A stretch of 64,000 nt of DNA from Strigamia acuminata (lineage: Eukaryota; Arthropoda; Chilopoda; Geophilomorpha; Linotaeniidae): NCBI GenBank assembly GCA_949358305.1, contig OX442314.1:58351369-58415368 (forward strand). Direction: 5' to 3'. Below the pieces are notes generated by a model. The model saw only the letters and a program-made list of their open reading frames with translations. It did not search any database and was not told the DNA's origin. Of the stretch, positions 10,037 through 21,200 are shown one piece after another; position 1 is the first letter of the stretch; each line of letters starts with the position of its first letter. The position numbers and the translations under genes are program-made.

Positions 10037-11036
10037 AAAATAATAAATAAATGAATCGGAAATAGAACGCACCCGTTCTCGCTCGGTCTACCGGCGAATG
10101 GGAGCAGTTGGGGCCGTTGAGCGGCGACGACAGCAGCCCTAACGACTCGTCCCGAAAATAAGTTTCCGCACCGACATCCGTTCACTTATTTAAACCCCAT
10201 GACGCGCGCGTGGTTGCCTGCATTTTTCGGCTCGTTTCGACACGTTTCGACGTCGACGCGCGACCGTGAGCAAAGTCCTCAGCAACATATGGACATGAGT
10301 GTGTCTTTGCTCGCGATCTACGCGTTTGAGCGCGTTACGACGCGCGATAATGCACGTGATGCGATGGGGGTGAGCGCGACACGGGCTTTTGGCGCGGGCG
10401 TCGGTAATGATGTCCGTCAACGTGGATGAATGTCCGCGAAGTGTTTGGTGTTTATGGCAACGCACCAGGACGCAATTAACAACCAACAAGAATTAAAAAT
10501 ATAACTGTTTAACAAAAAGAAACTCCTATAATGTTGAAACAATAAAGAAAACGCAAAATTCAGATTCAAATTTAGATTTGAATTAGGTCAGATTAGGCCA
10601 GGTTGTAGATCCACAGACTCTCGAGACGACAACAAGAAAATAAAAAGGATGCGTTTATCGTTTGTAGGTAGAATCTCGCGCCGAGTTAAATAAAAGTCTT
10701 TAAAAAATAGAAATCGATTTCCCGGTCGTAGAATTAATTTTGTGTCATGTGATCCAGTCATTAATTAGATTTTCGTGGTAGATGTTGCGTGAAACAAGAT
10801 CGTGAACGTCTCAATTGGTTTACGATTTAAATTTCATCTCGCAATACACGCTGCACCAACGTAGTCGACGCGAGTTTATATCACTGCACTCGATGGGTTT
10901 TGTGAGCATTTTTAGACCAATCGATCGTACAGCTTGTTTGCTAGTTTCCTTTCGAGGTCAGCGGTTAACTCTTTGCATTCTATGATGCTGTTGGTTCCAA
11001 CGGCGATACGCGTCTCCCGCCTGCCTCTCGGTCTCA

Positions 11037-11056
11037 GACTGGCCTTCGGGCCGGTC
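11037..11056. other. UUCG-capped hairpin, module 5
   Basis: Identical in sequence to modules 1-3; followed by an A-rich tract. Confidence 0.8.
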
Positions 11057-11477
11057 AAAAAAAAAGAAAAAAATTAATAAATAGATAAATAAGTCGGGAA
11101 CAAAACGCATCCATCCCGACGAATAGTGACAGTTGGGCTCGTTGAGCGGTGGCGAAGGCGGCGGCAACCCCGACGACTCGTCCCAAAAATAAGCTCCCAC
11201 ATCGACACTCATCCGTTCGCGTGTGCACGTGTGTGTCTGTGTGTGGCATTTTACAACGGAGTGGCATCGACGTGTCCATTGGTTGACTCGAGTTCCAACC
11301 GTCCCCAACGCCTCGTAAAAATCGACACCGATTTTATGACTTTGAACGACTTTATCGCTAACATTTCCATCTGATTCCCCGTAACGACGTTTTGACCATT
11401 GCTCCCCCCACACTCCAATTCAAAATTTAATAAGAAATTGTCAAACTTTTCAAATTCTATGATAAAAGTTGAGTGTT

Positions 11478-11483
11478 TTTATT
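11478..11483 (-). terminator. Polyadenylation signal of the five-exon gene
   Basis: AATAAA on the minus strand about 75 bases after the TAA at 11557-11559. Confidence 0.5.
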
Positions 11484-11556
11484 GTTTACAAAATAAAAAC
11501 GAAAAATAAAAAAATAAAATAAAAAAAGATTCAAAATCGACTCGTCACATCGCCGA

Positions 11557-11814
11557 TTACGCGCCTGGTCGTGGGTCACTGAGGAAGAGATCAAATTGAA
11601 TAAACTAAATGAACAAACTGATGGACGAGCGGACAAATTGAAACGTTGAACCGAATTAATTACCTCGACGCCGGACGCCCTGGCAACGTCGGTTCGGTGG
11701 CCGCGAAACGCGCTAGCATCCTGGCGCGCCCGCGGGATTGACTTGAAAAATAGAAAATAAAATAAAATAAATATAAATAAATAAATCAATTCGAATCAAA
11801 CCAACCAATCGGTC

Positions 11815-11845
<31 letters not shown>

Positions 11846-11952
11846 GTTGAATCGAATTAACTCACATCGGCATCGGACGTCCCGGTCCCATCAACTGGGC
11901 GCCCGCGAAGCGAAGAAACAGTAAGGAACGTCCGCGAGGATGGCTTAAAAAA

Positions 11953-11983
<31 letters not shown>

Positions 11984-12261
11984 ATGAATAAATAAATCAA
12001 ACGAGACGTTTGACCGGATTACATCGGTTCCGGAGTCGCGCGCTGGAATGGCGCAACCCGCATGATGGGTCGAATGTGACCGGGTTCGGTCCACTGCCAC
12101 GATGGCGACTGGGGCGGATCAATTGGCTGACAACTGAATAAACAAAGAAATAAAGAAATGAAGAAACGGATAAACGAACGATCGAAACCGGTCGGTCGAA
12201 TCTCTCACCTTGCATCATCGCCGTCGTTGTTGTGGTCGTTGGTTTTCTCGTTTTTGTTCAT
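11557..12261 (-). CDS. Small Pro/Arg-rich protein, five coding exons, all introns in phase 2 (113 aa)
   Basis: On the minus strand the coding exons are 12261-12209, 12133-12023, 11943-11866, 11741-11664 and 11578-11557, each flanked by AG acceptors and GT donors (GTGAGA, GTAATC, GTGAGT, GTAATT). An untranslated exon ends at 12529 with GTGAGT, and the ATG exon begins at 12264 after TATGTTCCAG. Every intron is phase 2. The frame stays open through all joins and ends at TAA 11557-11559. The protein begins MNKNEKTNDHNNDGDDA (acidic, Asn-rich), then a Trp/Pro-rich exon (PSWQWTEPGH). Two exons of exactly 78 nt follow, whose peptides share RGR, RFA and PGRP at the same spacing (10 of 25 identical), so one exon was duplicated. 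No known domain is recognised. The weakest join is exon 2 to 3: without splicing the frame would stop two bases later. Confidence 0.55.
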
Positions 12262-12529
12262 CGTCTGGAACATAGAAATTAAATTAAAGTCGAATGCAAA
12301 GGAAAATAAAATAACGGCTAAGAAAAAATAAAAAATTGCAAGTCACGAGTCTGTCAAATGAGCGAGCGAGCGGTGCCCGACCGAACCAATGCAGGCGTTC
12401 GTGTTTGCACGCGCGTGTTAATTGATACGTTGTCGAGAGAGGCGTAGAGGTAATCGAGGGTTGTTTTTTTTTTCAATTTGTCGATCGATTGACTGATAAA
12501 TGTGACGGTAGAACGGTCAACTACTCACT

Positions 12530-12839
12530 TTTTGGAAGATGGAAACACGACGTCGTCTGTCCCGCGCGTGATCACTATCGATGCATAGAGCGACACCAAG
12601 TGACATAATCCGGAAACATGGCGGCTGTCTGTCTCCATCCTCTCGGCACACGGTTCCACGCGGCGGGTATCTCCGTCCACTCGACCAATCGTCGTATTCG
12701 TTGTTATCCTTTTTCCTTTTTTTTTTCTTTTTTTTTTCTTTCTTTTTTTTTCTTTTTTTCTTTTTTAGGCGAGTAAATAAAACTGACTGAAATAAAAATT
12801 CCCATCCGTCCACCCATTTCGTTTTGTTTTTTAACGTGA
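12530..12839. other. Upstream region of the five-exon gene with a long polypyrimidine tract
   Basis: Contains the minus-strand 5' untranslated exon (ending 12529). On the plus strand a 60-base T/C tract (12709-12768) ends in AG, an unusually strong 3' splice-site look-alike. A plus-strand transcript starting near 12620 (ATGGCGGCTGTC) would code for only about 18 residues, so I do not call it a gene. Confidence 0.35.
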
Positions 12840-14128
12840 CGATTCTGAGTAATTACGTCACACCGTGTACCCCAACCATTAATCAGATTATCACGATAGA
12901 TGTCGCGTGAAATGAGATTGTGAACGCTTAAACTGGTCTACGGTTTAAATTCCATTACGCGATGCACGGCGCGCCATCGTAAATGACGCGAATTTCGGTC
13001 ACTGCATCCGATGGATCTACTAACACCTTCAGACCAACCGGGACTGATTCGAGCCCTCGCGGAAATCCGGGGGGTTTCGGTCACAAAAGTCTGCATTCGG
13101 GTTGCGCAACCACTCTATTGTTCAGCCGTTGGTCAACCGGGGCAGTTGGCACCGACGAGCGTCGACAGTCCCAACAAATTCTTCCAAAATAAACTCTCAC
13201 ATCGACATCACAACGTTCCGCCCGGTACAAACAAACAAACAGTTATGAAAAACACTTGGTTTATCTATTTATTTATTTATTTGTCCGTTCGTTTCCACAC
13301 ACTCTCTTTGCACATGACAGATTCGGCATCTGGTCGTAGAAAATTTCAATATTTTGATGCAACACGTTCTGGTGTCAGTGCGCGATCGTGAGCGAAGTCC
13401 TCGACAATGTGCTCGCATGAGCGTGTCTTTGTTTGCCATGCACACGCGTGAACGCGTTCCCACGCGCGATAATATGCGAGGTGCGATGTATGTAAGCGCG
13501 ACATGGATTTTTGACACCGGCATCGATAATAATGTTCACCAACGTGGATAAATGTCCGAAGGTGTCCGGTGCTTATGGCAACGCACCGGGACGCAGTTAA
13601 ATAGCAAGTAGAATTAAAAATATAATTGTTTAATAAAAGGAAACTCTCATAATGTTGAAACGATAAAGCAAACGCAGAATTCAGATCCAAACTCAGATTC
13701 GAATTAGGTCAGATTAGGCCAGGTTATAGATCCACAAACTCCCGAGACGCGACAAGAAAATGAAAAGGACGCGTTTATCACTTACAGGTGCCTGGCGATC
13801 GACAACGAGCGGACGATTAAAGTTTAAATTTCGGATCTTGGAACCGGTTCCGCGGTTCGTATTCCAATGATTAACGAGATTATCTTCGTAGCAACCGACT
13901 GGAACAAAAGTTTCGTAAAATATCCGCCGTTTCATATTTTAATTTTACCTTCCAGAGTTGACGTCCCGTCGGAGTCGACGCGAGTTCTAATCACCGCGTC
14001 CGCTGCATTTTGCGAAAGCCTTCAGACCGAGAGCAGAGCGAGGGGCCGTCGTCGCTCGGTCGAGCGGCACAGTACCCACCGAGTGGCGCGGTACCCGAGT
14101 TCTTCTGACGCCAGTGCCGATAGGTGTC
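12840..14128. repeat. Module array, block 3
   Basis: A hairpin-less module copy (12880-13210), the second conserved segment (13370-13610) and a further module start (13870) that runs into the assembly gap. The stretch 13610-13980 closely resembles 6425-6810. Confidence 0.65.
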
Positions 14129-14328
14129 NNNNNNNNNNNNNNNNNNNNNNNNNNNNNNNNNNNNNNNNNNNNNNNNNNNNNNNNNNNNNNNNNNNNNNNN
14201 NNNNNNNNNNNNNNNNNNNNNNNNNNNNNNNNNNNNNNNNNNNNNNNNNNNNNNNNNNNNNNNNNNNNNNNNNNNNNNNNNNNNNNNNNNNNNNNNNNNN
14301 NNNNNNNNNNNNNNNNNNNNNNNNNNNN
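14129..14328. other. Assembly gap (200 N)
   Basis: A run of exactly 200 N, a conventional placeholder length. It cuts both module block 3 and the RT exon of the DIRS copy B. Confidence 1.
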
Positions 14329-14431
14329 GTACCCCTGAAGAAATCAGGCGCCAGGTGGCCAAACAGGCCGGCAAGCGGCCGGTGAGTGGCAGAGAATCTA
14401 CAAAGGAACAAAAGTCGCAAAAGGATCTTAC

Positions 14432-15873
14432 CCTCTCTAGTGAAAGAAGCACGCCCCCGTCCCCTAGCGGGACGGGGGGCAGCTCGAAAGGGCTGCTGAG
14501 CCGGAAAGCGATCTCTGGTTGCAAGGCGACGCTCTTGCACGTAACGCACTTCCCTGTACGGACGTCTGTCGGGCTGCCTAAAGAGCGCGGGGCGCGCAGG
14601 GCCCTGTTGAGAGGCGGCGGGGCGTTGTCGAGCGGTGGACAGCTTGCCACGTGCCCGGTCGATGGCTGAGATCTCTTCGGAATGCTGCTTAAAGGCGGCC
14701 ATGAATCCGCCGCCAAAAAGGAACTCCCCTTTGGAGTCGCGGAACTTGGCGGAGAGGGCAGCGTTCTTGCCACCCAAGCTGCTGATGACATTAAAGCGCC
14801 TCTCGTTGGAAAGGGAGTCCGACGCCGCGGAAACTAGCAGGAGAATGGCCTTGGCGGCCTCCAAAGTCTCAGATCGAGAAAGGGGTCTGAAAAATAAGAA
14901 GAATGAATAAATAAATCCAAAAATTGAGGGAAAAAACCCACTCTCTCATAACTGCAGAATCAAGAATCTTTGACGCAACCGCGCCAACTTTCAAAACCAG
15001 AAGGTCAACACTTTTGAGAAAATTCTCCCGGGGGAAAGAGAACGAGGTGGCGCGTCCCCCGATGTACGCCTTTACGTCGTCGTCCAGCTCTTTGCGTTTG
15101 AGCGCCGGAACGAGCTCCAAAGGGCGTGGGAAAGCCGCAGAAACTTTCTTCAAAGCCGAAACTGACGGGTGTGAAGCAAGAATTTCCTGGATACGCTCGG
15201 CAGACTTCTTAGCAATAGAAGGTGCAGCGCCGGATTCCACATCCGAATCCGAATCGTCGCCGACAGAAACAGCTGGCTGCCTGCTTAGGGAGCGGACCTG
15301 AGCTCTTAACCTGGAAACTTCGTCTCGAAGATCCACAAAAACGTCGTCTTGACGTGGGGGCGGCGTAAAAAAGTCCTCTTCCGGTGCGTAGTCCAAATCG
15401 AACTCGGGGTCGCGGAAAAGCAGAGGAGAATCGCCCGCATCCGGGGAAGAAGAAGTACGACGGTCGCTGTGACGGTCGCCAAGATGGGCGCCGTGACGAT
15501 CGCCAGAAATGTCGTCGTGATGGTCGCCGTGACGGTCAGCACGGTTCGGTACGAAGGTCGCAGACGCAGAGCGAGACATGCGCTGACCCGACGTCCGAGA
15601 AGAGTCCCTCGCGAAAAGTGGGCGCGTTTCGCGGGACAACGTTTGAGAAAACGTCAGCAAGTCTTGAAGACCTTGTAGAAAATGTGGCGCTTGCGACACG
15701 ACCGGCTCGGTCACGTCGACGCGACGTTCAACATGGCGGGATGCCTCGACGACGGCGTCGGCCACGTTGGGGCCCGACGTTTCATCCACGACAGCGGTTC
15801 TCGCCGTTTTCTGCTTGTTGGCAGCTGGGCGGCCACGTTTGGACGGGCCACCGGCGTTATTATCATCCGCCAT
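14432..15873 (-). CDS. DIRS-type gag-like protein, copy B (two exons, frame intact)
   Basis: Same protein as at 410-1829, starting at the ATG at 15871-15873 (exon 1 15873-14942, exon 2 14886-14432). Here exon 2 keeps the 22 bases missing in copy A, so the frame continues through FRAAPRPARGRGRASFTRE to a GTAAGA donor in phase 1, which fits the RT exon start seen in copy A. The last part is Arg/Gly-rich, as expected of a nucleic-acid-binding gag tail. The RT exon itself is lost in the gap at 14129-14328: homology to copy A stops at the acceptor site. One differing residue (FDLDY against SDLDY) was noticed in exon 1. Confidence 0.7.
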
Positions 15874-17067
15874 GGTAAGAAAAACGACAAAACTAACCCG
15901 AAAAACAGCAGCGAAAAATTATCCTGTAAACCAAAATGGCAGAAGAAATTAGACTGGAGATTCGTACTGTCCATAGCCCACAGTAAGAGTGTAATCTGGC
16001 GGTGGATTTTTCTTTAAAGTTCTGTGTTAAAATGGAGAAATTAGACAATTCCTAAATTAGCACATTTATTTTCACTGTTGTATAATTAAAATTTGGGCTT
16101 CGTCAAGCCCTAGAACAGGTCATTCCACACATTATAATAAAAAAAAAATAAAAAAAGACTCATTTTTAAGCGCTGTGGAGTGGAAGTACGAATTAAAATT
16201 ATGATTTACGGCAAACCGTAAGCAAACCGGAGCGCCACCTGGCGGAACCCGTGTTTTTAAATGGATGCCATAATGTTCGCCCGATACAAATTTGGATGTT
16301 TTCGGCACTAAAGAAGGATTTAAAAATTCTGAAACCACGCTCAAATTGCATTCTGCACAAGTCTGTATGTTTCTTTTTTCGATTTGGTAAAAAAAAGTAC
16401 GTTTTTTTTTACGATTGTAGCCGGCGACGACAGGGTCAATTTAGTAAGAAATTTCAATTTGACCATAAAAACAAAAAATATGAAAAATGAACGGTTTAAA
16501 AATTTAAAAGTATATTTCCTGTGCAGAATTTGCCGCTCTTTCAAATGGTGCTGATAACTTTTTGATCTGAGCTACATTTTTTTTTATTTGCTAATAAACG
16601 ATTTGTCCTTTGGCAAATTTTTAGTATGGATTCAAATTTTGCAGGGATACAGCATAAAAGCCTTTTTCAAAAACGTAGTTTTTTTGGTTTACTTGTTAAA
16701 CCTTTTTTAGTTGCAATAGCCAAAGGAATAGACTTGTTACATTTTTTATTTTAAAAACTAAGCATGAAGTAAAAACAAACTAAATGGAGCTTTAACTAAT
16801 GGAACATTACCCTTACATTACCCTTACAATTGCACCGAAGGGAAAAATTGCGCGAAATGCTATACATTTTCGAATGCATTAATTCGGCATATCTCAAAAT
16901 ATTTTTTAAAATTTATTTTAGAACTAAATAGGCTGTTTCCTGTTTGAAATACAATTGACATGTCAAGATGTGCGCAGGGGAATCAGGAGGATGAGGGAAC
17001 CAGGGAAGATATATTGCACGTCATGAAACATACGAATAAAATATACTAGATCTTAAATTTCACTTAC

Positions 17068-17743
17068 ATCGGCTGCAGAAATATCGCACTCTGAGGCAGC
17101 TTTCCATAATTTGAGTGGATCGGTTGCGAATTCAGTTGACGGATGGAGTAAGTCAAAGAGCTGGAAACGATGAGGATCAATTTTCTGTCGTTCAACGAAT
17201 TCCTCTTTAGCTTTTAATATTTCGTCAGTTTCTGTACAAATGATGACGAGTGGAAGATGAATTATTTTGTCTCTGACGAGAGTAATCGTTTTGACGAGTG
17301 GATAATCAAAGTAAGAATTAATTGAAATGTAAATTTGGTGACTGGAGATAAAAATTAGAAATAGCAGCACGACATTTTTCAATTTATTTCTTTTGTCGGG
17401 CGTTTTCTGCTTTTCTTTTAGTATTTCTTGAATTTTATCTCGCAACTGGCGATCTTTGCTTTTCCTTTTTTTGTACACAATTAGAAGCATTTTGCAGCAG
17501 TGAACAAATATTTCCACGAGTATTAAACATGACATTCCAAAATATAGTCCGATGTTTCCGCCAATGTCACATAGTAAAGTGATGATGTCGTAAGAATGTC
17601 GTTCTTGCAATGTCCTAACGCAATTATTCACAACAAAGATTTCGACAATAGTCTCTTTCTCAGAATGAGGTACATCATAACGGTCTGTGCTGAGCTGTGT
17701 CACTTTACATACTCCAAGACATTTGCACTTGTGGTAAGCAGAT
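17068..17743 (-). pseudogene. DEG/ENaC fused exon, copy B, part downstream of the BEL insertion
   Basis: This is the copy B version of the exon at 3033-3783. The minus-strand frame is open and keeps TM2 (GMS filter), the linker, TM1 and the LPLVIICTE motif, ending at a GTAAGT donor. The BEL element interrupts it before TM2, between the RKQRSDL part and the LSAYHKCKCLGVC part. The remainder of the exon is at 24132-24206. As assembled, the reading frame is broken by 6.4 kb of retrotransposon. Five bases (CAGAT, 17739-17743 and 24127-24131) are duplicated by the insertion. Confidence 0.75.
17739..17743. repeat. Target site duplication of BEL 1 (left)
   Basis: CAGAT, repeated at 24127-24131; present once in the empty site of copy A near 3705. 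Confidence 0.9.
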
Positions 17744-18274
17744 TGTTAAATTTGCATAAGATAAAAATAATACAAACTTAGCAACAAGTTTCTAAAAGTT
17801 CCTGGATACAAATGATGGATAAAGTTGAGGTTGTGTTGAAATTCAAAGATGGCGTTGGAGCAAAGTAAAAGCACAACCACACGTTTTAGAGGTAAAAAGT
17901 ACACTAAAAGTTTATTCTATTTTCAACACAATGGGAAAAGGGGTAGAGGAATGTGGATGACGCGTTCAGAGCGCCAATGAGACGGCGCTCAAGAGGTAGG
18001 AAAAACCCACACCAATTAAGGGATTAACAGGGCAAGGTACTACAAATGAGGAACAGGTCAAACACTCAAATAAGAAATACAAATATATTGAAGCATTAAA
18101 ATAAGAAATATTACAACAATATTAAACTATTCAATCTAATAAAATGGTAAATTATCAATAAAAATATACAATGATAAAGCAATGTAAATGAAACACAAAT
18201 AACAACAATTCAAAAATGAGAATAGCAATTCAAATAATAGTTTATATCACGCGTAAAATCACTCGATTTTCACA
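17744..18274 (-). repeat. BEL 1 LTR (3' LTR in sense)
   Basis: 531 bp, same as 23596-24126 by eye. The polyprotein stop codon lies in its first few sense bases. Confidence 0.9.
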
Positions 18275-21200
18275 CTGCCGGCGGGGAGGGGATGTCTGAC
18301 CCCACTTCCAAACGCACGAGACGTTGAACTGGTCGACGTAATTTTCCCCCATCCGCGAGCACGAGTTCACATGACCTAACTTTGTCATCGCGACCTCGTC
18401 TGACTTCGACCACTCTCCCCATCTTCCATTTCAAACGGGGTTTAAATTGCTCCTCAATTATCACAACGTCGTCAATTTGCAGCTCACGTTTGTCTGATTT
18501 TCCCGTTTGCACCTTCAGGTCCTTTAAATATTCACGGGACCAGCGTGACCAAAATGTTGACAACATGCGTTGTTGATATTGCCACTGTCGAACGAATTCC
18601 TTTTGAGTCGGTTCGAGTATTTCAGTCGACCCTGAATCCGGCAAGTGCGTTTGCATGATTCCCGTCAAGAAATGTGCTGGAGTAAGTGGTTCGGCTTCGC
18701 TTGGCTTCTCGTACACGTATGTGATGGGCCTACGGTTGATGACCGCTTCCGTCTGTGCCAAGAAAGTTCCAAATTGATAAAAGTTGAGGTGTGCAGATCC
18801 GATTACTTTTTTCAAGCAACGTTTAACTGTCTGTACCATCCTCTCCCAAAACCCTCCCCACCATGGTGCATTTTCCACGATGAACTTCCACTCTATTCCC
18901 TTTTGAGCCAGATAATTTTGGAACGCCTCGTCTTTGGTGGAGCGTAAAAGAGATGAAAGTTCTAAATGAGCGCGGCGAAAGGTGGACCCGTTGTCGCTGT
19001 ACATCGTCTTTGGGAGGCCTCTACGACTGATGAATCGTTCAAAAGCTCCCAAAAAGTCTGTTGTTGACAATGAGGGAACCAGTTCCAAATGGACCGCTCG
19101 AATGGTTGCACACGTGAAAAGGGCTTTGGTTGTTCGTCCCTTTATTATTATCGGTCCAGCAAAATCGACCCCAGTAACCGCGAATGGTTGGCACTTAGTC
19201 GTCCTGTCTGCTGGGAGGGGGCCTGGCACTTCTCGCATCAACCGTCCTTGAATCTTTTTGCAGACGACGCATTTGTCCAAAATCGATTTTAAGGTCCTCC
19301 TTGCGGATGGTGTCCAGTATAAGTCTCGAAATTTCGACAATGTGGCTGTCAATCCGCAATGAAGGACCTGTAAATGAGAGTGTTGTAAAATTAATTTCGT
19401 GAGTTTATGGTTTGGAGGTAAAATCAAAGGTTGCACAGCTGTGTGCAAATCTCGTGATTTTTGCAGTCGAGTTTGCAGTTCAATCAACCCCATATCGTTC
19501 AGCTGTGGATTCAGGTCTCGCAATTTCGAATCCCTCTGAATTTGTTTTCCATCCCTCAATTGGTTTATTTCCTGGCCATAAACCTCTGCTTGCGCGATTC
19601 GAATTAGGCCGAATCTCGCGCGTTTCAACTCAGTTGCGACCAATGGACCTCGACCTCGCTGGATGGCGTCTTGTTGTCGCTTCCCAGCGTTGTCAGCGAA
19701 TCTGAAAACCCATGCCAACGTTCGGATAGCCTTTGAAAGCGATCCAAACTTGGCAAACGGAAAAACATTAGTTATTGTCGTCTGTACCGCCTCGACGTGG
19801 ATTTCAGTCATCTCGTCCGGTTCTTCGACCGTCTCTGTCGGTATGTTTGGCCAATCCTGACGACTTCCGCGCAGCCAGTCTGGTCCCTTCCACCAAAGTC
19901 GCTCGACAATCATCGCCTCTGCGTCCATTCCTCTTGTCAGGCGGTCGGCAGGATTTTCGACGCCTGGCACGTGTCTCCACTCGTCTACTCTTGACTTCTC
20001 TCTTATCTCCAGTACCCGATTGTGCACGAAGGTTGGCGGTCGTTTGGACGTGTTTTTTATCCAATGCAGACAAATCTGCGAATCCGTCCAAAAAAATATC
20101 TCGTTTGGCGTCACCAGTTCCTTGATTTGATCGGCGAGGCGTACAGCAACCAGTGCTCCCATGAGTTCGAGTCGTGGCAGCGTAAGTGGTTTGACAGGAG
20201 CTACACGACACTTTGATAAAATGAAATTAGTCTCAATCAAATCACCATTAGAGTTCTGGATGTATGCCACCGCCCCATATGCCTTCGGACTCGCGTCGCA
20301 GAATATGTGTACTTCGCATTGGTCAAATTCGTCCAATCCCAACCATCGTGGAATTGCAATATTTTTCAGAGTGGGAATTTGGTCGGTCCATTTCTTCCAA
20401 TCAGCGCGCAACTCGATGTCTAATTCGTCGTCCCATGGCAAATTCCTGAGCCATAGGGACTGGAAAAACATGCGTGCTGTCACGGTGAATGGTGTGGCAA
20501 ATCCTAAGGGGTCGAAAATTTGCGCTGTTAATTTTATTACCTCCCTCTTTGTCGCTTTTTGGTAAGGTGAGCAAGTTTTCTCCACCGCCAGTCCCAATTC
20601 GTCCGAGTTTGGATTCCATCTGATTCCCAGCACTTTTGTATCTTCATCTGATGTCAGCAGTGTGTCAGAGGGGCATTCCTCGCGAAATTTGGCTCTGAGT
20701 TCCGGTGAGTTGGTTTGCCACTTGGCGAGTTCCATGCCGGCTTCTGTAAAAATCAGGTTAGACTGGCGAAATGTTACCAGTGCTTGAGCGACGGTTTTGA
20801 GGGATGAGATGAAGTCGTCCACGTACAGGCACTTTAACAACAGTTTTACAGTTTCTGGATATTTCTTCTCGTATTTGCGCAAGTGATGTCGAATGGTGGC
20901 GCTCAACAAAAATGGGCTTGGTGTGGCGCCAAATAACACTCGAGTTTGTCGCAATACTTTTAACAATGCCTTTCCTATACCGTCCCAGCACTCATCAATC
21001 CAGAAAAATCTCGTTGCGTCGCGGTCCTTTAGAGCGATCTCGATCATGTGAAATGCCTTTTTAATGTCACCCATCATGGCCACTCTCCCAAGACGAAATC
21101 CTAACAATACGAAAATTAGTGAAGGTAGAAAGTTTATACCTTTTGATAGGCAATCGTTCAAGGAAAGGTGGCCTTTTCGGTGTGATGATGCATCAAATAC

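Larger units (their letters stand above)
9641..11215. repeat. Module array, block 2
   Basis: Two further module copies with hairpins at 10017 and 11037, the TCTCCCGGTGGTCTGGC-like segment (9815), the GACGACTCGTCC end (10142, 11171) and the second conserved segment (10240-10500). The order of parts is the same as in block 1 but with insertions and losses. Confidence 0.7.

Noticed and set aside
12581-12790. Plus-strand 69-residue frame ending in poly-Phe
   Set aside because: The Phe run is the polypyrimidine tract at 12709-12768; as a spliced gene it would encode about 18 residues.
13867-14864. Long frames spanning the N gap (172, 266 and 280 residues)
   Set aside because: They are held open by the 200 N. 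Only the gag part to the right of the gap is real.
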